DNA of 64,000 nucleotides from Hydractinia symbiolongicarpus (Eukaryota; Cnidaria; Hydrozoa; Anthoathecata; Hydractiniidae): NCBI RefSeq assembly GCF_029227915.1, contig NC_079880.1, positions 19,714,501 to 19,778,500 of the forward strand, read 5' to 3'. Shown piece by piece: positions 34,148 to 44,295 of this stretch (position 1 is its first letter; each line of letters starts with the position of its first letter). The notes under the pieces were generated by a model. It saw only the letters and a program-made list of their open reading frames with translations, ran no database searches and was not told where the DNA came from. The position numbers and the translations under genes were made by a program.

Positions 34148-35527
34148 TTAAATTTCACCAGTGAGCCACGGACACGACTTTCCTCGAATAGATATTTCTT
34201 TGAGTGGAACATGAATATTAATGATTTCGAGGATTCTTGATTTAAATGCATCCCAGCTTTCATTCATGGTATCTTTAAAGATAATAGAATCCCAATCAGA
34301 GTTTTTCATATCATCCTTAAAACGAGTTGCGTTGTAATTTTTATAATCTCGAATTTTAATTCTACGAGGTACATAGCGATTGACATTTATTTTTCTGTTT
34401 ACACCAATTAAGTCATGATCACTGATCCCTAATGGTAGAACTATTGTTTCTTTGACATTGTTTTGATGCGAGGTAAAAATTACATCAATTATCGTTTTTG
34501 AACTTTCCGTTTCTCTAGTGAACTGTTTGATGAGTTGGTTGAGACCCACAATAACAAATAGGTCTTTTAATTGTTTATGATCACTGCGTTTATTATAATC
34601 TATATTAAGATCTCCCAGTAGTAAAGTTTCTTTATCTTCCGTTGAGCTATTTGTCAAAAAGTCGTTAAGACAAGTTTCGAAATTTTTTGTACCATGTAAT
34701 GAACTATCCGGGGGTCGGTACATGACACAAACGATAAAAGATTTGGACTTTTCTACAAAGATTTCTACAACTATGGATTCGATATCACTCTCCAAGTCAA
34801 ATCTACGTTGCCATTTGAGATCGTCTCTAATGTAAACAATAACACCACCACCAATTCCTGTTTTTCGATCTTTCCTTTCAGTACGGTATTCTTCAATTGA
34901 AACTAGTGAATCCGGAATTATTTCAGTTAGATGAGATTCAGTTATTCCAAATATGTGAATGTTTTTTCTAGTACTAAATAACATGTCCCGGATTTGGTCA
35001 ATTTTTCCAAACAAGCCATTGACGTTCAGATGAAGAAGTTTGAAACCACGCTTTTCTGAAAAGGAGTTAATAGTGTCATTTTCAGTTCGACCCCCGTCGT
35101 GGTTGAGTCTGCATTGAGTGCAAAGAGATGTTGTGATAAAATCTTTTATGTTGATACAATTTTTGTGAAAAAATTGAATACATCCAATACATGTTACCTT
35201 TTGTTTGTTATGCTTTATATTATTCAAGCAAGCGCCACAATTAGGACCCGGACAGATTTCAACGTCCCCGGCAAGTATTAAAAGTAACCAAGTCGTTTCT
35301 CTGAGATCAAGATTAAGTTTATAAATGTGATTCTGTTTATAAACCCACAAAGATGAACTGTAATAACAATCTTGCACGAAATCAAACGATTCCATAGTAA
35401 AACCAATATTTGTATCCATAATATCATAAATTGCAGGTCCAGCTGATGTAAAAGTAGGCCTTTTCACAGAAAATATAACAACAAGTAATAAGAGGTGGCG
35501 GAACACGTCCGTACACCGCAGGGCCAT
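34148..35527 (-). pseudogene. LINE N-terminal region with 2A-like motif, PHD-like finger and AP endonuclease
   Basis: The 459-residue frame starts with a hydrophobic stretch, then WLLLILAGDVEICPGP (residues ~80-95). This resembles ribosome-skipping 2A sequences except that the canonical Asn of NPGP is Cys. A Cys/His finger (C97, C100, C113, C116, H121, C124, C136, C139) resembles a PHD finger. The AP-type endonuclease follows: LLHLNVNGL, ITESHL, LLGDLNIDY and ISDHDLIGV. The frame ends at TAA 34148-34150, and the linker to the RT (PWLTGEI before the stop, MRERDHFLRKA after it) is otherwise what such elements show. This is a single nonsense change in a once continuous ORF. Confidence 0.9.
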
Positions 35528-35590
35528 CTTTACTCAATGTTGTTAATAAGACAGCATTGGTGTGTGAAAATAAAAAAGTTTATTTTATGG

Positions 35591-35970
35591 TGGGTAGTAT
35601 ACGTTTATAGGACCAACATGGTGCATATGTGAGTTATATTTGTATAAGTGTAACTGTTGATGCGCATGATTACTTATACAAATATAATATACGTTTATAG
35701 GACCAACATGGTGCAGATGTGAGTTATATTTGTATAAGTGTAACTATTGATGCGCAGGATTACTCATACAAATATAGTATACGTTTATAGGACCAACATG
35801 GTGCATATGTGAGTTATATTTGTGTAAGTGTAACTGTTGATGCGCAGGATTACTTATACAAATATAATATACGTTTATAGGACCAACATGGTGCATATGT
35901 GAGTTATATTTGTATAAGTGTAACTGTTGATGCGCAGGATTACTTATACAAATACAGTATAAGTTTAATT
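35591..35970. repeat. Four 90 bp tandem repeats, each with an internal hairpin
   Basis: ACGTTTATAGGACCAACATG recurs at 35601, 35691, 35781 and 35871 with a period of exactly 90 bp and few differences. Each unit contains ATATTTGTATAAGT and, about 22 bases later, ACTTATACAAATAT, which form a 14 bp perfect stem. The array lies between the 5' end of the LINE and the seven-helix receptor gene. A partial inverted match (ATTTGTATAAGTAATCCTGC) lies at 37511-37530. Confidence 0.9.
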
Positions 35971-36450
35971 CCTAGTTTATACTAATCTCAATTATTTTAA
36001 GCTATTTTCTTGAACAGTTTTGAGATAGCTCATCTGTGAACGTCTGCCTAAAATATAACTTTGGGACCAACTAACATGAACTAAAGTCAACGATTGCTTT
36101 ACTAAAATGTTTGCTTTTTTGGTGAAAGTTGCTTAATTTGGTGCAATGATATGTAAACGCAGAAAAGACTTCTGTAAAATCAACGTTGCTGGGCGCTATG
36201 TTAAAAGGATGATTCGATTTACGTCAGCCGAATCGACGTTGCGAAACCAACGTTTAAAAGACGTTGGATTTAGGGTGGCGACATTCTGATGAGATTTTAA
36301 CGTTGAATGAACGTCGTGCTTGCTGAGGTACAGGCACACCAACTAATGCTGACTAATAATATGTTTATCTAATATTTCTTAAATTGGGGAAAAAAACATA
36401 AATAAATTAAAATAGATTTATCTTTTTTTGTTTAGACTTGTGAAATAAAA
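35971..36450. other. Upstream region of the seven-helix receptor gene
   Basis: No gene recognised. The word AACGTTG/CAACGTT recurs several times between 36080 and 36320 (for example near 36182, 36227 and 36250), suggesting a small diverged repeat. The receptor promoter is expected here but no element can be assigned. Confidence 0.35.
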
Positions 36451-37938
36451 ATGTTTTGGTCACAAGCCCTGGCACTAGGTATTGGAACAAGTATGGGTTT
36501 AACAGGAAATGCTATTTCAATTGTCGTTTGGAAACGTGTTCTAAAATCTTCCGATTTAAATGAGTCACTTACAAATTGGTTGATCACTTCTGCAGTATGC
36601 AACATTGGGTTATTGCTGTCTTTTTTGTTAAAATCTGCAATAAGATCGACTAACTTAATACATAAGGATACTCCTTTTACTGCTGCAATATTCTCATGGT
36701 GTGGATACCCTTTTTTCTCCTTTTTTGTGGTGGCTAGTGTGTGGTTATCGATTGGAGTCACAATCAAAGCCTTTCTTCTGCGAATTTCACCTGTTAATAT
36801 TGATGCAAGAAACAGAACGAAGAAAGTTATAGCTATGCTTTTGTTATTTTCATTATTGGTTAATGTACCAAGCTTCTTTGTTTACCATTCAAAAGAGAAA
36901 GAAGGAATGCATGTGCTTGCCTTGACTACGTATGGCGAATCTCAAAATTCAATTCAGTACAAAGACTGGTTTTGCTATATTTGTGTTATCTGGCCTCCTT
37001 GGATAGCATTGGTGTTCATTGTAGTTTTCATTTTGAACTTACTCAACAGAAAACCTATCACAAGTAAATGTCAGAAAGGTAATACAATATTCCTGGATTT
37101 GCTGCTATTACGTTCGTTATTGCACAGATAATAAAACAAATATTATTTTTTAGTCCATTCTTTGCCCTTGAAAAACAAAAGAGCCACTTGTTATTGTCGA
37201 TATCTAAAAGGTGTTTTACATTTGTAATCAATTTTATTGCTTTCTTCACAAGTCACCAATGTAATAAAAAAAAACAGTGAGGAACGCTGTATGTTATTCT
37301 TCCGCATTTGTTTAAACTTATTTCGGTTTCAGTAGCTTTTATATATATCTGAGTGTTACAGCAAGACATACATGGTAAACGCAGGGTATTCAGAAATACA
37401 ATTTATACTGTGTATAGCTGTCGAAGTCAAGCTTTATTTCTTCCGACTTTTATATCTGCTGTATGCATCAATTGTACACGCTCTAATTTATCATGATCAA
37501 TATCTGCTCTATTTGTATAAGTAATCCTGCACATCTGCTCTAATGTGAATGTTCAGGGTTAAGTAAACAGCAAATTGAACAATAAATAGCAAGATCAAAA
37601 AAATTTCAGATTGTAAGGCGGTGTAAAAGTTTAGTTTTTTAAATATTTCAGGACCACTTTCTCTGGATTCCAATGATCGTCCATTGTGTTGTGTTGATAG
37701 TCTATTGTCACCTACTTCAACACCTCTGATCACATTACTTATATGGCAAGGTATTATGTACGGTTGGTGGATTTTCAAAGGGAAGATAGAAGTTCAGAAA
37801 GAAGCACACTTTAAGCTCGACTTGACAGCATTTATAACATACGGTGTCATCAGTCATTCAGCCACCAATTGGTTGTGTTATTTCGTAACTAGTAATCTCT
37901 TTGAGAAAGAGGTTAGGACAATCTTTCGCCTGAAGTGA
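36451..37938 (+). CDS. Divergent seven-helix receptor, two exons
   Basis: Exon 1 is 36451-37078 and exon 2 is 37652-37938. The donor AAAG/GTAATA and the acceptor TTTCAG/GACC join in phase 1 to give 304 residues. Hydrophobic segments fit seven helices. Helix 1 contains GNAISIVVW with the class A GN pair. Helices 2-5 follow in exon 1, with VIWPPWIALVFIVVFIL as helix 5. The intron falls in the third cytoplasmic loop, and helices 6 (STPLITLLIWQGIMYGWWIF) and 7 (AFITYGVISHSATNWLCYFV) are in exon 2. The DRY box at the end of helix 3 is replaced (VTIKAFLLR) and NPxxY is absent. It looks like a lineage-specific rhodopsin-like receptor with unknown ligand. A shorter reading without exon 2 would lose two helices, so the spliced form is preferred. 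Confidence 0.75.
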
Positions 37939-38076
37939 AAGGAGTGGCTATTATTGCACTGTTAACTGTTCTATTAATCGTGGTTAATACTGCTTATGTT
38001 GGCCGATAAGTTTTTTTGTTTCTTCTTCCCCATTTACCCGCACAGCTAACATTTGACAATCACAATTCGTCAAGCT

Positions 38077-38190
38077 ATGTCACTTTCTGTACTCGAAGTG
38101 GAATTTTCTGGTCAATTTCCCTCTTTCTAGATCATGTCACTTCCTGTACTCGAAGTGGAATTTTCTGGTCAATTTCCCTCTTTCTAGATC
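38077..38190. repeat. 57 bp tandem duplication
   Basis: The unit starting ATGTCACTTTCTGTACTCG is repeated once at 38134 with one base difference. It lies in non-coding DNA just after the receptor gene. Confidence 0.9.
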
Positions 38191-38639
38191 ATAAAAATGT
38201 GTTATGTAAACAATTTCAATACCCATTGGCCAAACCAATTTTTGCAAATTTAATAAACAGCTTCTTAAAGGCGCGTTATCACCTTGTTGGCAAAACTGAA
38301 AGATATAGATGAGAAAATATTATCCTAAAAATTTGTAATGAAAAACTGAAGATCAGAACATGTTCATATACCAAACTCACCCTAATTTCTCTCAACTTAC
38401 AGAGCTGCCATAAAATACATTGTACAATTAAGATGATCATAAAGGAACAGCAAAATCGGTCAGGTGCTTGGATACATGTCATCAACCAAAAGTTAATCAA
38501 TGAGGGAAAAATGTGTAGCTTCATTTCTGTTGTAAGGATTATTAAAAATAACAAAGTTTCGATCAAAGTTTCTGCGTAATTTTCTATGAATTAAACGTTC
38601 TAACTTACTCAAATCAGGCTTCTTTTGTAACACAACTTT
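38191..38639. other. Intergenic DNA without a recognised feature
   Basis: Small open frames only, none with a domain. Confidence 0.4.
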
Positions 38640-39034
38640 TTTTCATTAAGTAGAATCCTTCTGTATGTTTTCGACACGTGACTAATTCGATTTCCCGATA
38701 TTTTTGGATTTTAACCCGAAATCGAGAAACCCCGGATTTTCAAGCAGTGTTGTGCATTTTTTTATGTTAACTATGTTTTTATAAAATTCAAAGAGAACAT
38801 AAAAAGTCGCTCTAGAAATGAAGTGGTATTTTGAATGAATTTCCGGCTTTTGATGTTGTCATATAAAAAGTGCTGACATGAGCAAAAATTAATGCTGCCA
38901 TTTTGTTTGATTCAATCTGTACATGCCCATAACGATTTGCCGAGGGGGAGGTGGTGGGCCAAATCTTCTCCCCCTCACTTCTCCCCCCATCCGGTTATAA
39001 AATGTTTGAAAAACCTTAGACAGAATAGGGTTAA
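38640..39034 (+). mobile_element. piggyBac-like MITE, right part
   Basis: From TTCATTAAGTAGAATCC onward the words CACGTGACTAATTCGATTTC, CGCTCTAGAAAT, GTGCTGACATGAGCAAAAAT and GCCATTTTGTTT follow the order of the full copy at 55271-56028. It ends with CAGAATAGGG and TTAA at 39031-39034. The left end is missing. Confidence 0.75.
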
Positions 39035-41089
39035 AGTCTCACTTTGGGCACTCTCCCCCGTTCAAAGAATAGGAAAAATATGCAATAACCTTGGTCATAC
39101 ATTTTAATAAATGGAGGAGCGCGTCATAAACAGTAATTATCATAATTAGTGGCCATAAGGCCATAAACATTTTGTAGAATAAGTTTGTAGATTTTAGTGT
39201 CTTAGGACAATTCCTCGAAAAGTGTCAACATGTGTAACATGTTAATCGCTGGAAAACCCAAGTACAGCCATAAAAGTCTGCGAGAAGAATGCCAAACTCT
39301 AAATAATCTTGAAAAGGGATGAGTAGTAAAAATGTAGCTGCAAAATATAATGTACCAAAAAACAGGTAGCTCTGAATTGGTAAACAGTGTCACTAAACAA
39401 AGAGTTTGTAGGAAAATGGCTAAGAAATTTTAGAAGAATATTTCAAAATATTTTTGTGTATCGCATTTATATGTCACGAAGTTCTAAGAACATGGTCAAT
39501 ATCTTTACTTCATATCAAATTTGTGGTATTGTTTTGAAATAAATTTAAATGAGTCGCCATCGATCGAGTAATGGTCGAATGCAAGTGGAAACCAAATTTT
39601 CATAAAAACGCTATCGATCGATTCGACCGATGATGATCGATTCGATCGCATTCGTTTGAGTAAAAACCGGCCATGTTGGTAACTCAAAAAATAGCAAATT
39701 TTTTTTGAAATTTTGAAAGTGAGCGTTTCAAATGTTTTAAAACACTGAAGAAACCGAAAAAATGCAATAAGAATATTTTACGTTTTGGTACTACATTTTT
39801 TTTAATTAATCTAGCTTACTTAATAAACTATAGCTATATCTATTCATATATTTTTCAATTCGTAAAAAAAAATCCTGTTATTTAAAAATGTCCTGGCATG
39901 GTGGAAACAATCAAATTCTTAAAACTTTTCTTCCAGTGCATGGAACTTTATGCGATGCGAGATTTAATTTTGAAATACCTTGCACAGACAAGGCAAATAT
40001 GTGTGCATAAAACAAATTGTACTGCACACATCGCAGGTGAAATAACTTTGCGTGCGCTGATAGGGAGGTTAAAAAATGTATTAAGAAACATAATTAAGCA
40101 TTTTAAAATCACCAACATTTCTCGTTACGTTTTCTGCTCGTACGTTTCCACCTTATATTCCTCATCCTTAGTCACAGCAACAAATTGCAGCGTTAATGCT
40201 TTTCTTTAACATACTCTTTGCTTTGCAATGTGATCACGTTTTCATCAAATCCCCGAATGTTGTTGTTCAGAAAATTATTACAAAACTTTTTGCTCTAACT
40301 CTCTTTATGTTGTGGTACGATCAAATATCTGACACGATTCTCACTTTGAATTTGAGTCAACTGACAAAACAATATGCTGTAAAGTAAAATGGCTGGTACT
40401 TTAAAACACTTAAACATGTTTTTTTAACCTGTCACGTTTAAACTACTATCATTCTGTTGGGGATGGATCTAATTGCAACTCGATAGAAAACCTTCCTTCT
40501 TGATCATAATATAAATCTATATATTAATATGCCTTGTGTGTGCGCATCGTGAGGCCAAGGACAAAAATATAGGGCTTACTTTCTGATTTCTCATGCATTG
40601 TATCCCCAAAGCGTGGCGTTACGCTAAAATTAACTACTAATTGCCGCACGTAGTGTAGTGGGTTCGTAATCCCGCTCACTGCTGGTCAGTATGTTAGTGA
40701 TGAAAAAAGTAGTTCGTTTGTTGTCGAGCGAGTATAAAAAGTTTATGTTGTTGTCAGAAATATTTGTTATAAAGAAGAAAAACGTACGATGATATAACTT
40801 CAAAAAGGGAATTGATTGGAAATGTATCAGACAATTGTAGCTAGCTATAGATTTTCAAATTGTATTCTTTGGGATGAAGCGAAGTTTAGTAATCGAAGTA
40901 AAAAAACTGATTGGACTTTTATCCAGGAAACGCTAGCTAACGGCCTACTGACAAAGCAAAAGGAAAGCAGGTGTGTTGTTTAGATTGTCTGGTAGAGAAA
41001 TGAATTTAAGCGAATAACGATTTTTAAGCGGTTTACACAATCGGAGCTAATCTTTGCCTTAATTATGAAGTTAAATATGTTTTGTCTTG
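39035..41089. other. AT-rich intergenic DNA
   Basis: A CGATCGATTCGA-rich patch occurs at about 39555-39655. A possible tRNA-SINE fragment lies near 40643-40690 (TAGTGTAGTGG next to GGGTTCGTAATCCC), but the spacing of the two boxes is wrong for a tRNA. No gene was recognised. Confidence 0.35.
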
Positions 41090-41640
41090 AGCCTGAACAT
41101 ATTCCTTTTCGTAAGAATATACTCAGGGTCAGTTAAGAATATCTTAAGAAAATTTCCAACCTCGATTGTTTATTTTAAATATAAGACTAGTTTGCCAATA
41201 GCTATAGCAACTTTAGCAAGCTTTATTTTATTAAGGGATTATATATTTTCACGACATAGACTTGCTAACAATATAATTAAGAATAACAAGGATGATATTC
41301 GTCAAGAAAGTTAAGAAATTTTTTTGTAAGAATATACTCTAAACGATGGGTGAGAATATCCTAAGAATATGTCTAAGCTTGATTGTTTGTTCTAATATAA
41401 AAATTTGTATAATGCACAAACTTAATTAGCAGTTTGCTTTTTTATTGCGAACTCAACTGTTTCTGTTCAACGCAATGAGCCGTTACATGCAGTAGAAATT
41501 GCCATTAGCAACAGTAACTTATTGCAGGCTTTATTTTTTTAAGGCATTATGTATTTTGAGGCTATAGTCATGCTAAGAAAATATTAAGAATAATGAGGAT
41601 TGCATTTGTCAAAAAAGTTAAGAACATCAAGGCTGAAACC
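41090..41640. repeat. Diverged tandem duplication
   Basis: A stretch starting with GTAAGAATATACTC at 41111 and ending at AAGAAAGTTAAGAA near 41318 is followed by a second version starting with GTAAGAATATACTC at 41326 and ending at AAAAAAGTTAAGAA near 41627. Shared inner words are CTCGATTGTTT/CTTGATTGTTT, AGCAACTTTAGCAAGCTTTA/AGCAACAGTAACTT and TTAAGAATAA. It is non-coding. Confidence 0.6.
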
Positions 41641-42383
41641 AAAACACACTATTCTTATAAAAACAGCGTGTATATCCCAGAGAAGAATTTACATAAACTG
41701 TAAAAAGTAATTTTTCCGTGGTTACTGTTTTTTATACTACAGACGGTGTGATTCTGTGTTGATGTCGTTTTAAAAAACCTAAAACCTAAACTTAAAACAA
41801 TGTTTACATCTGTTACGTTACGATCGTTTGAAATATACTTTATTCGGAGAAAATTTATCCAAAAATTTTGGATAAATTATCGCAAATCAACAAATTTTCG
41901 CGAGATAAACTTTCGCGGCATATGAAATGGAAAAGTTTTGGCGAGATAAACTTTCGCGATTCGTGATTTTGAACTTATCTTTTATGTTTTAATAAAAAAT
42001 GTGGCCTATATTTCTTATGATAGAAAAGGGAAGAAGTGTTTTTTAACGATGTAACTTTTTTCTAATGGTATGTAAAAATTTCTACTTACAAATTGGGGTC
42101 ATCATGAAACAGATCAATCACATTTCTAAGCTCGTCTTCTTCCGGCTCCAACGCATCGTCGTCATCATCTTACTCGCCAGTAACTCGGTTATAAGCAAAC
42201 ATACATTTGAACATCATCACTTTTGATTATTGAGTTTCCGCGCTCGAACGCGTAGGAAATTATTTCACGTTCTTCTGAGAGGAGGATACTATTGGTTTCC
42301 ATCTGCTAACTGTCCCAAATGGTCAATTGCAACTTCAGAGATTTAAACTTCGTACCCAAGCTCCCTAAGTACTTAGAAGTCAT
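41641..42383. other. Intergenic DNA with TTCGCG palindromes
   Basis: GCGAGATAAACTTTCGCG appears twice near 41900 and 41942, and TCCAAAAATTTTGGA is a perfect palindrome near 41860. These resemble the foldback repeats at 22.3-23.2 kb. No gene recognised. Confidence 0.4.
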
Positions 42384-42670
42384 CTAAATGACGTTTCAGG
42401 CCAAAATTGGTATTTGTTTTCGACAAAATTTGGTACAGTTAACAAAAAAGTATGCTGAACATATTGTTGACATTATAATTTTGATTTTTTGCCACCTAAA
42501 TGTCTTTTTAGGCCAAAATTGGTCCAAAAATTAAAACTACTTTATTTTCGACAAAAATTGGCACAGTTTATAAAAAAAGTATGCTGAACATGATGGTCGC
42601 ATCAAAATTTGGATTTTTTTTCAACTAAATGCCGTTTAAGACCATAAACGTCTCAATCGCAAGACTTTCA
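42384..42670. repeat. Tandem repeat of about 120 bp, 2.3 copies
   Basis: The word order CTAAATGACGTTTCAGGCC, CCAAAATTGG, TTTTCGACAAAATTTGG, AAAAAGTATGCTGAACAT and TTTTGATTTTTT occurs in two complete copies and a partial third that starts near 42624. There is no coding capacity. Confidence 0.8.
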
Positions 42671-42994
42671 ACCATGAATGATAGGCTGTATTTTTTGTTA
42701 GCAATTTCTTTTATGTGAGTTTATTATGACACGTTTCGTTTTGTTTGCGGTTGTTGTAAGATATAATGTCACTTGTGTGCTTTATCTTCAGAGCTTCATG
42801 CACCAAACTTCTTCGAATGTTTGGCACGATAGCACATCGAACTACCAGGTTGTCATCAAATATTTTGGTAGCGAGCGGAAATTCTTAGAGCCCCCAGGGC
42901 TTCTTGTTTCTAAATTTTTTTCAACCTTTTTCCCAGCGCAAGTGGTCTCTTTTTTTAACGGGAGAGTGAGTAAAAAAAATAACTTTACATCAAT

Positions 42995-43405
42995 TTAACC
43001 TTATTCGGTCCGAGTTGAGGAGATGGATTCCGCCAACCGCTTGACGGTTTTTTCTTAGTAACTCCTTACCGCTACGTTGCATAGCTATAATACTTACTGA
43101 ACTTCAGTATTTATCTATTAGACACCATACCAAATTTTTAGATCCCATGCCTCTCAAAAGCTTTGATATTGGCTATTACTCGAAACTGCCCCTAAAAATC
43201 TCTAGCAAACCTTGATAACTGGGAAAATATAATAACCCTTTGTAGGATTATCCGTAGAACTTGAAACTGACAACACAACTTTGTTTCATCAAGAAGAATC
43301 ATTTTCCATGTTTTGAACACGTGATTAATTCAATTTCCCGATTTTTTCAGATTTTACCCGAAAATTGGAAAAAAACGGATTTTCAGGCAATTTTTGCCAA
43401 CTAAC
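42995..43405 (+). mobile_element. piggyBac-like MITE, left half
   Basis: TTAA at 42995-42998 is followed by CCTTATTCGGTCCGAG, GCTTGACGGTTTTTTCTTAG and the same interior words as at 55271-55670, including CACGTGATTAATTC and TTTACCCGAAAAT. The right half is absent. Confidence 0.75.
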
Positions 43406-43552
43406 CTAGTTTTTGAATTGGGCGAGGAAAATATTTGTTCAGTTTTTTGACGTTTACATTCTTAGACTTTAAGAAAGCAAAAAGCAATATACATTAAACA
43501 ATGCTTTGGAACATATATGTCCATTCAAACCATGTGTAATATAGACGAAGCA

Positions 43553-44295
43553 TCACGCTAAACCTTTGATATCAGTGACAAATTCTTCGTAATCTTCTCT
43601 TGTCCATTTGTCTTTAGCGGCTGCAGATGAAACCTTTGTTGCCAGATTGTCGTAGTTTTTCGGGTATATTTTGATATCAATTTTAGGATGGTGGTCATTT
43701 CCCATTACACCAGTGAAACAGAAGTCACCTCTACATTGCTCCAAAGGACTGATTTTGCTGAAAAAATTTTTTATAACCACAAATTTGGATTTTTGATAAT
43801 ACATTGTATCTGCAGTCATTTCTCGGCATTCATTGTCGTCTGTTGGACATATTGCTACACCAAGCCAGTTTTTGTGAAGGTCAAACGAATACGGAGCAGA
43901 GTACATGATATGAATGAAGTTGTTATTGCCTTTAAATGTGCAGCGCTGATATGATCCAGTGGCCGTATTCCCTGTTTTGTGGCTAGCAAACCCTTCCCGA
44001 TATCCAGATCTAACATTATGCATTGGAACATTCATGTAGCCCTTGACAAGTTCACATTCCTCTAATTATAAGACCCATTTGCTGTAGTTTTCAATTGAAC
44101 CAGCTACTGCCACGTTAAACCCTGGTGCCAATAATGCAGAAACAGTGCTAGATGCTAGTGTTGCTCCAACGCTTAGGGCTCCGGCAATAAGGGTAGCAAT
44201 CCCACCAGCAATACGTTTTTTCTCTGCTGTGTTTCATTTTCTTTCGACGTTATTGTACCAATAAAAAACAACAACAGGAGTATGTGAAACTTCAT
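43553..44295 (-). pseudogene. Actinoporin-like pore-forming protein gene, broken
   Basis: The minus strand holds, in order, an ATG at 44295 with a signal peptide-like start (MKFHILLLLFFIGT), a Gly/Ala-rich helix region, a NYSKW strand, and a 160-residue frame (43553-44035). In that frame ATGSYQRCTF, HIMYSAPYSF and NWLGVAI match the core of sea anemone cytolysins. Family members insert their N-terminal helix into membranes to form pores, and hydrozoan relatives are known. The frame changes once, near 44215-44230, between the leader and the helix region, and TAA at 44066-44068 interrupts the core. The C-terminal part (Asp/Lys-rich tail) is unlike the usual family end. The locus is most simply a pseudogene, although sequencing error or an unrecognised intron remains possible. 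Confidence 0.7.

Larger units (their letters stand above)
31915..35560 (-). mobile_element. APE-type LINE (CR1/L2-like), nearly complete
   Basis: The element reads on the minus strand. Its 5' end lies somewhere beyond the first ATG at 35527. It carries one long coding region broken once (34148-35527 and 32246-34141), a 3' untranslated region of about 300 bp, and a tail of (ATA)n at 31916-31941. The 3' region is nearly identical to that of the second copy at 47840-48144, which confirms its extent. A combined 2A-like/PHD/endonuclease/RT order is typical of CR1, L2 and Rex-like elements. Such elements move by target-primed reverse transcription. Confidence 0.85.

Noticed and set aside
40643-40690. 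tRNA gene or SINE head
   Set aside because: A-box-like and B-box-like words are too close together and no cloverleaf can be formed.
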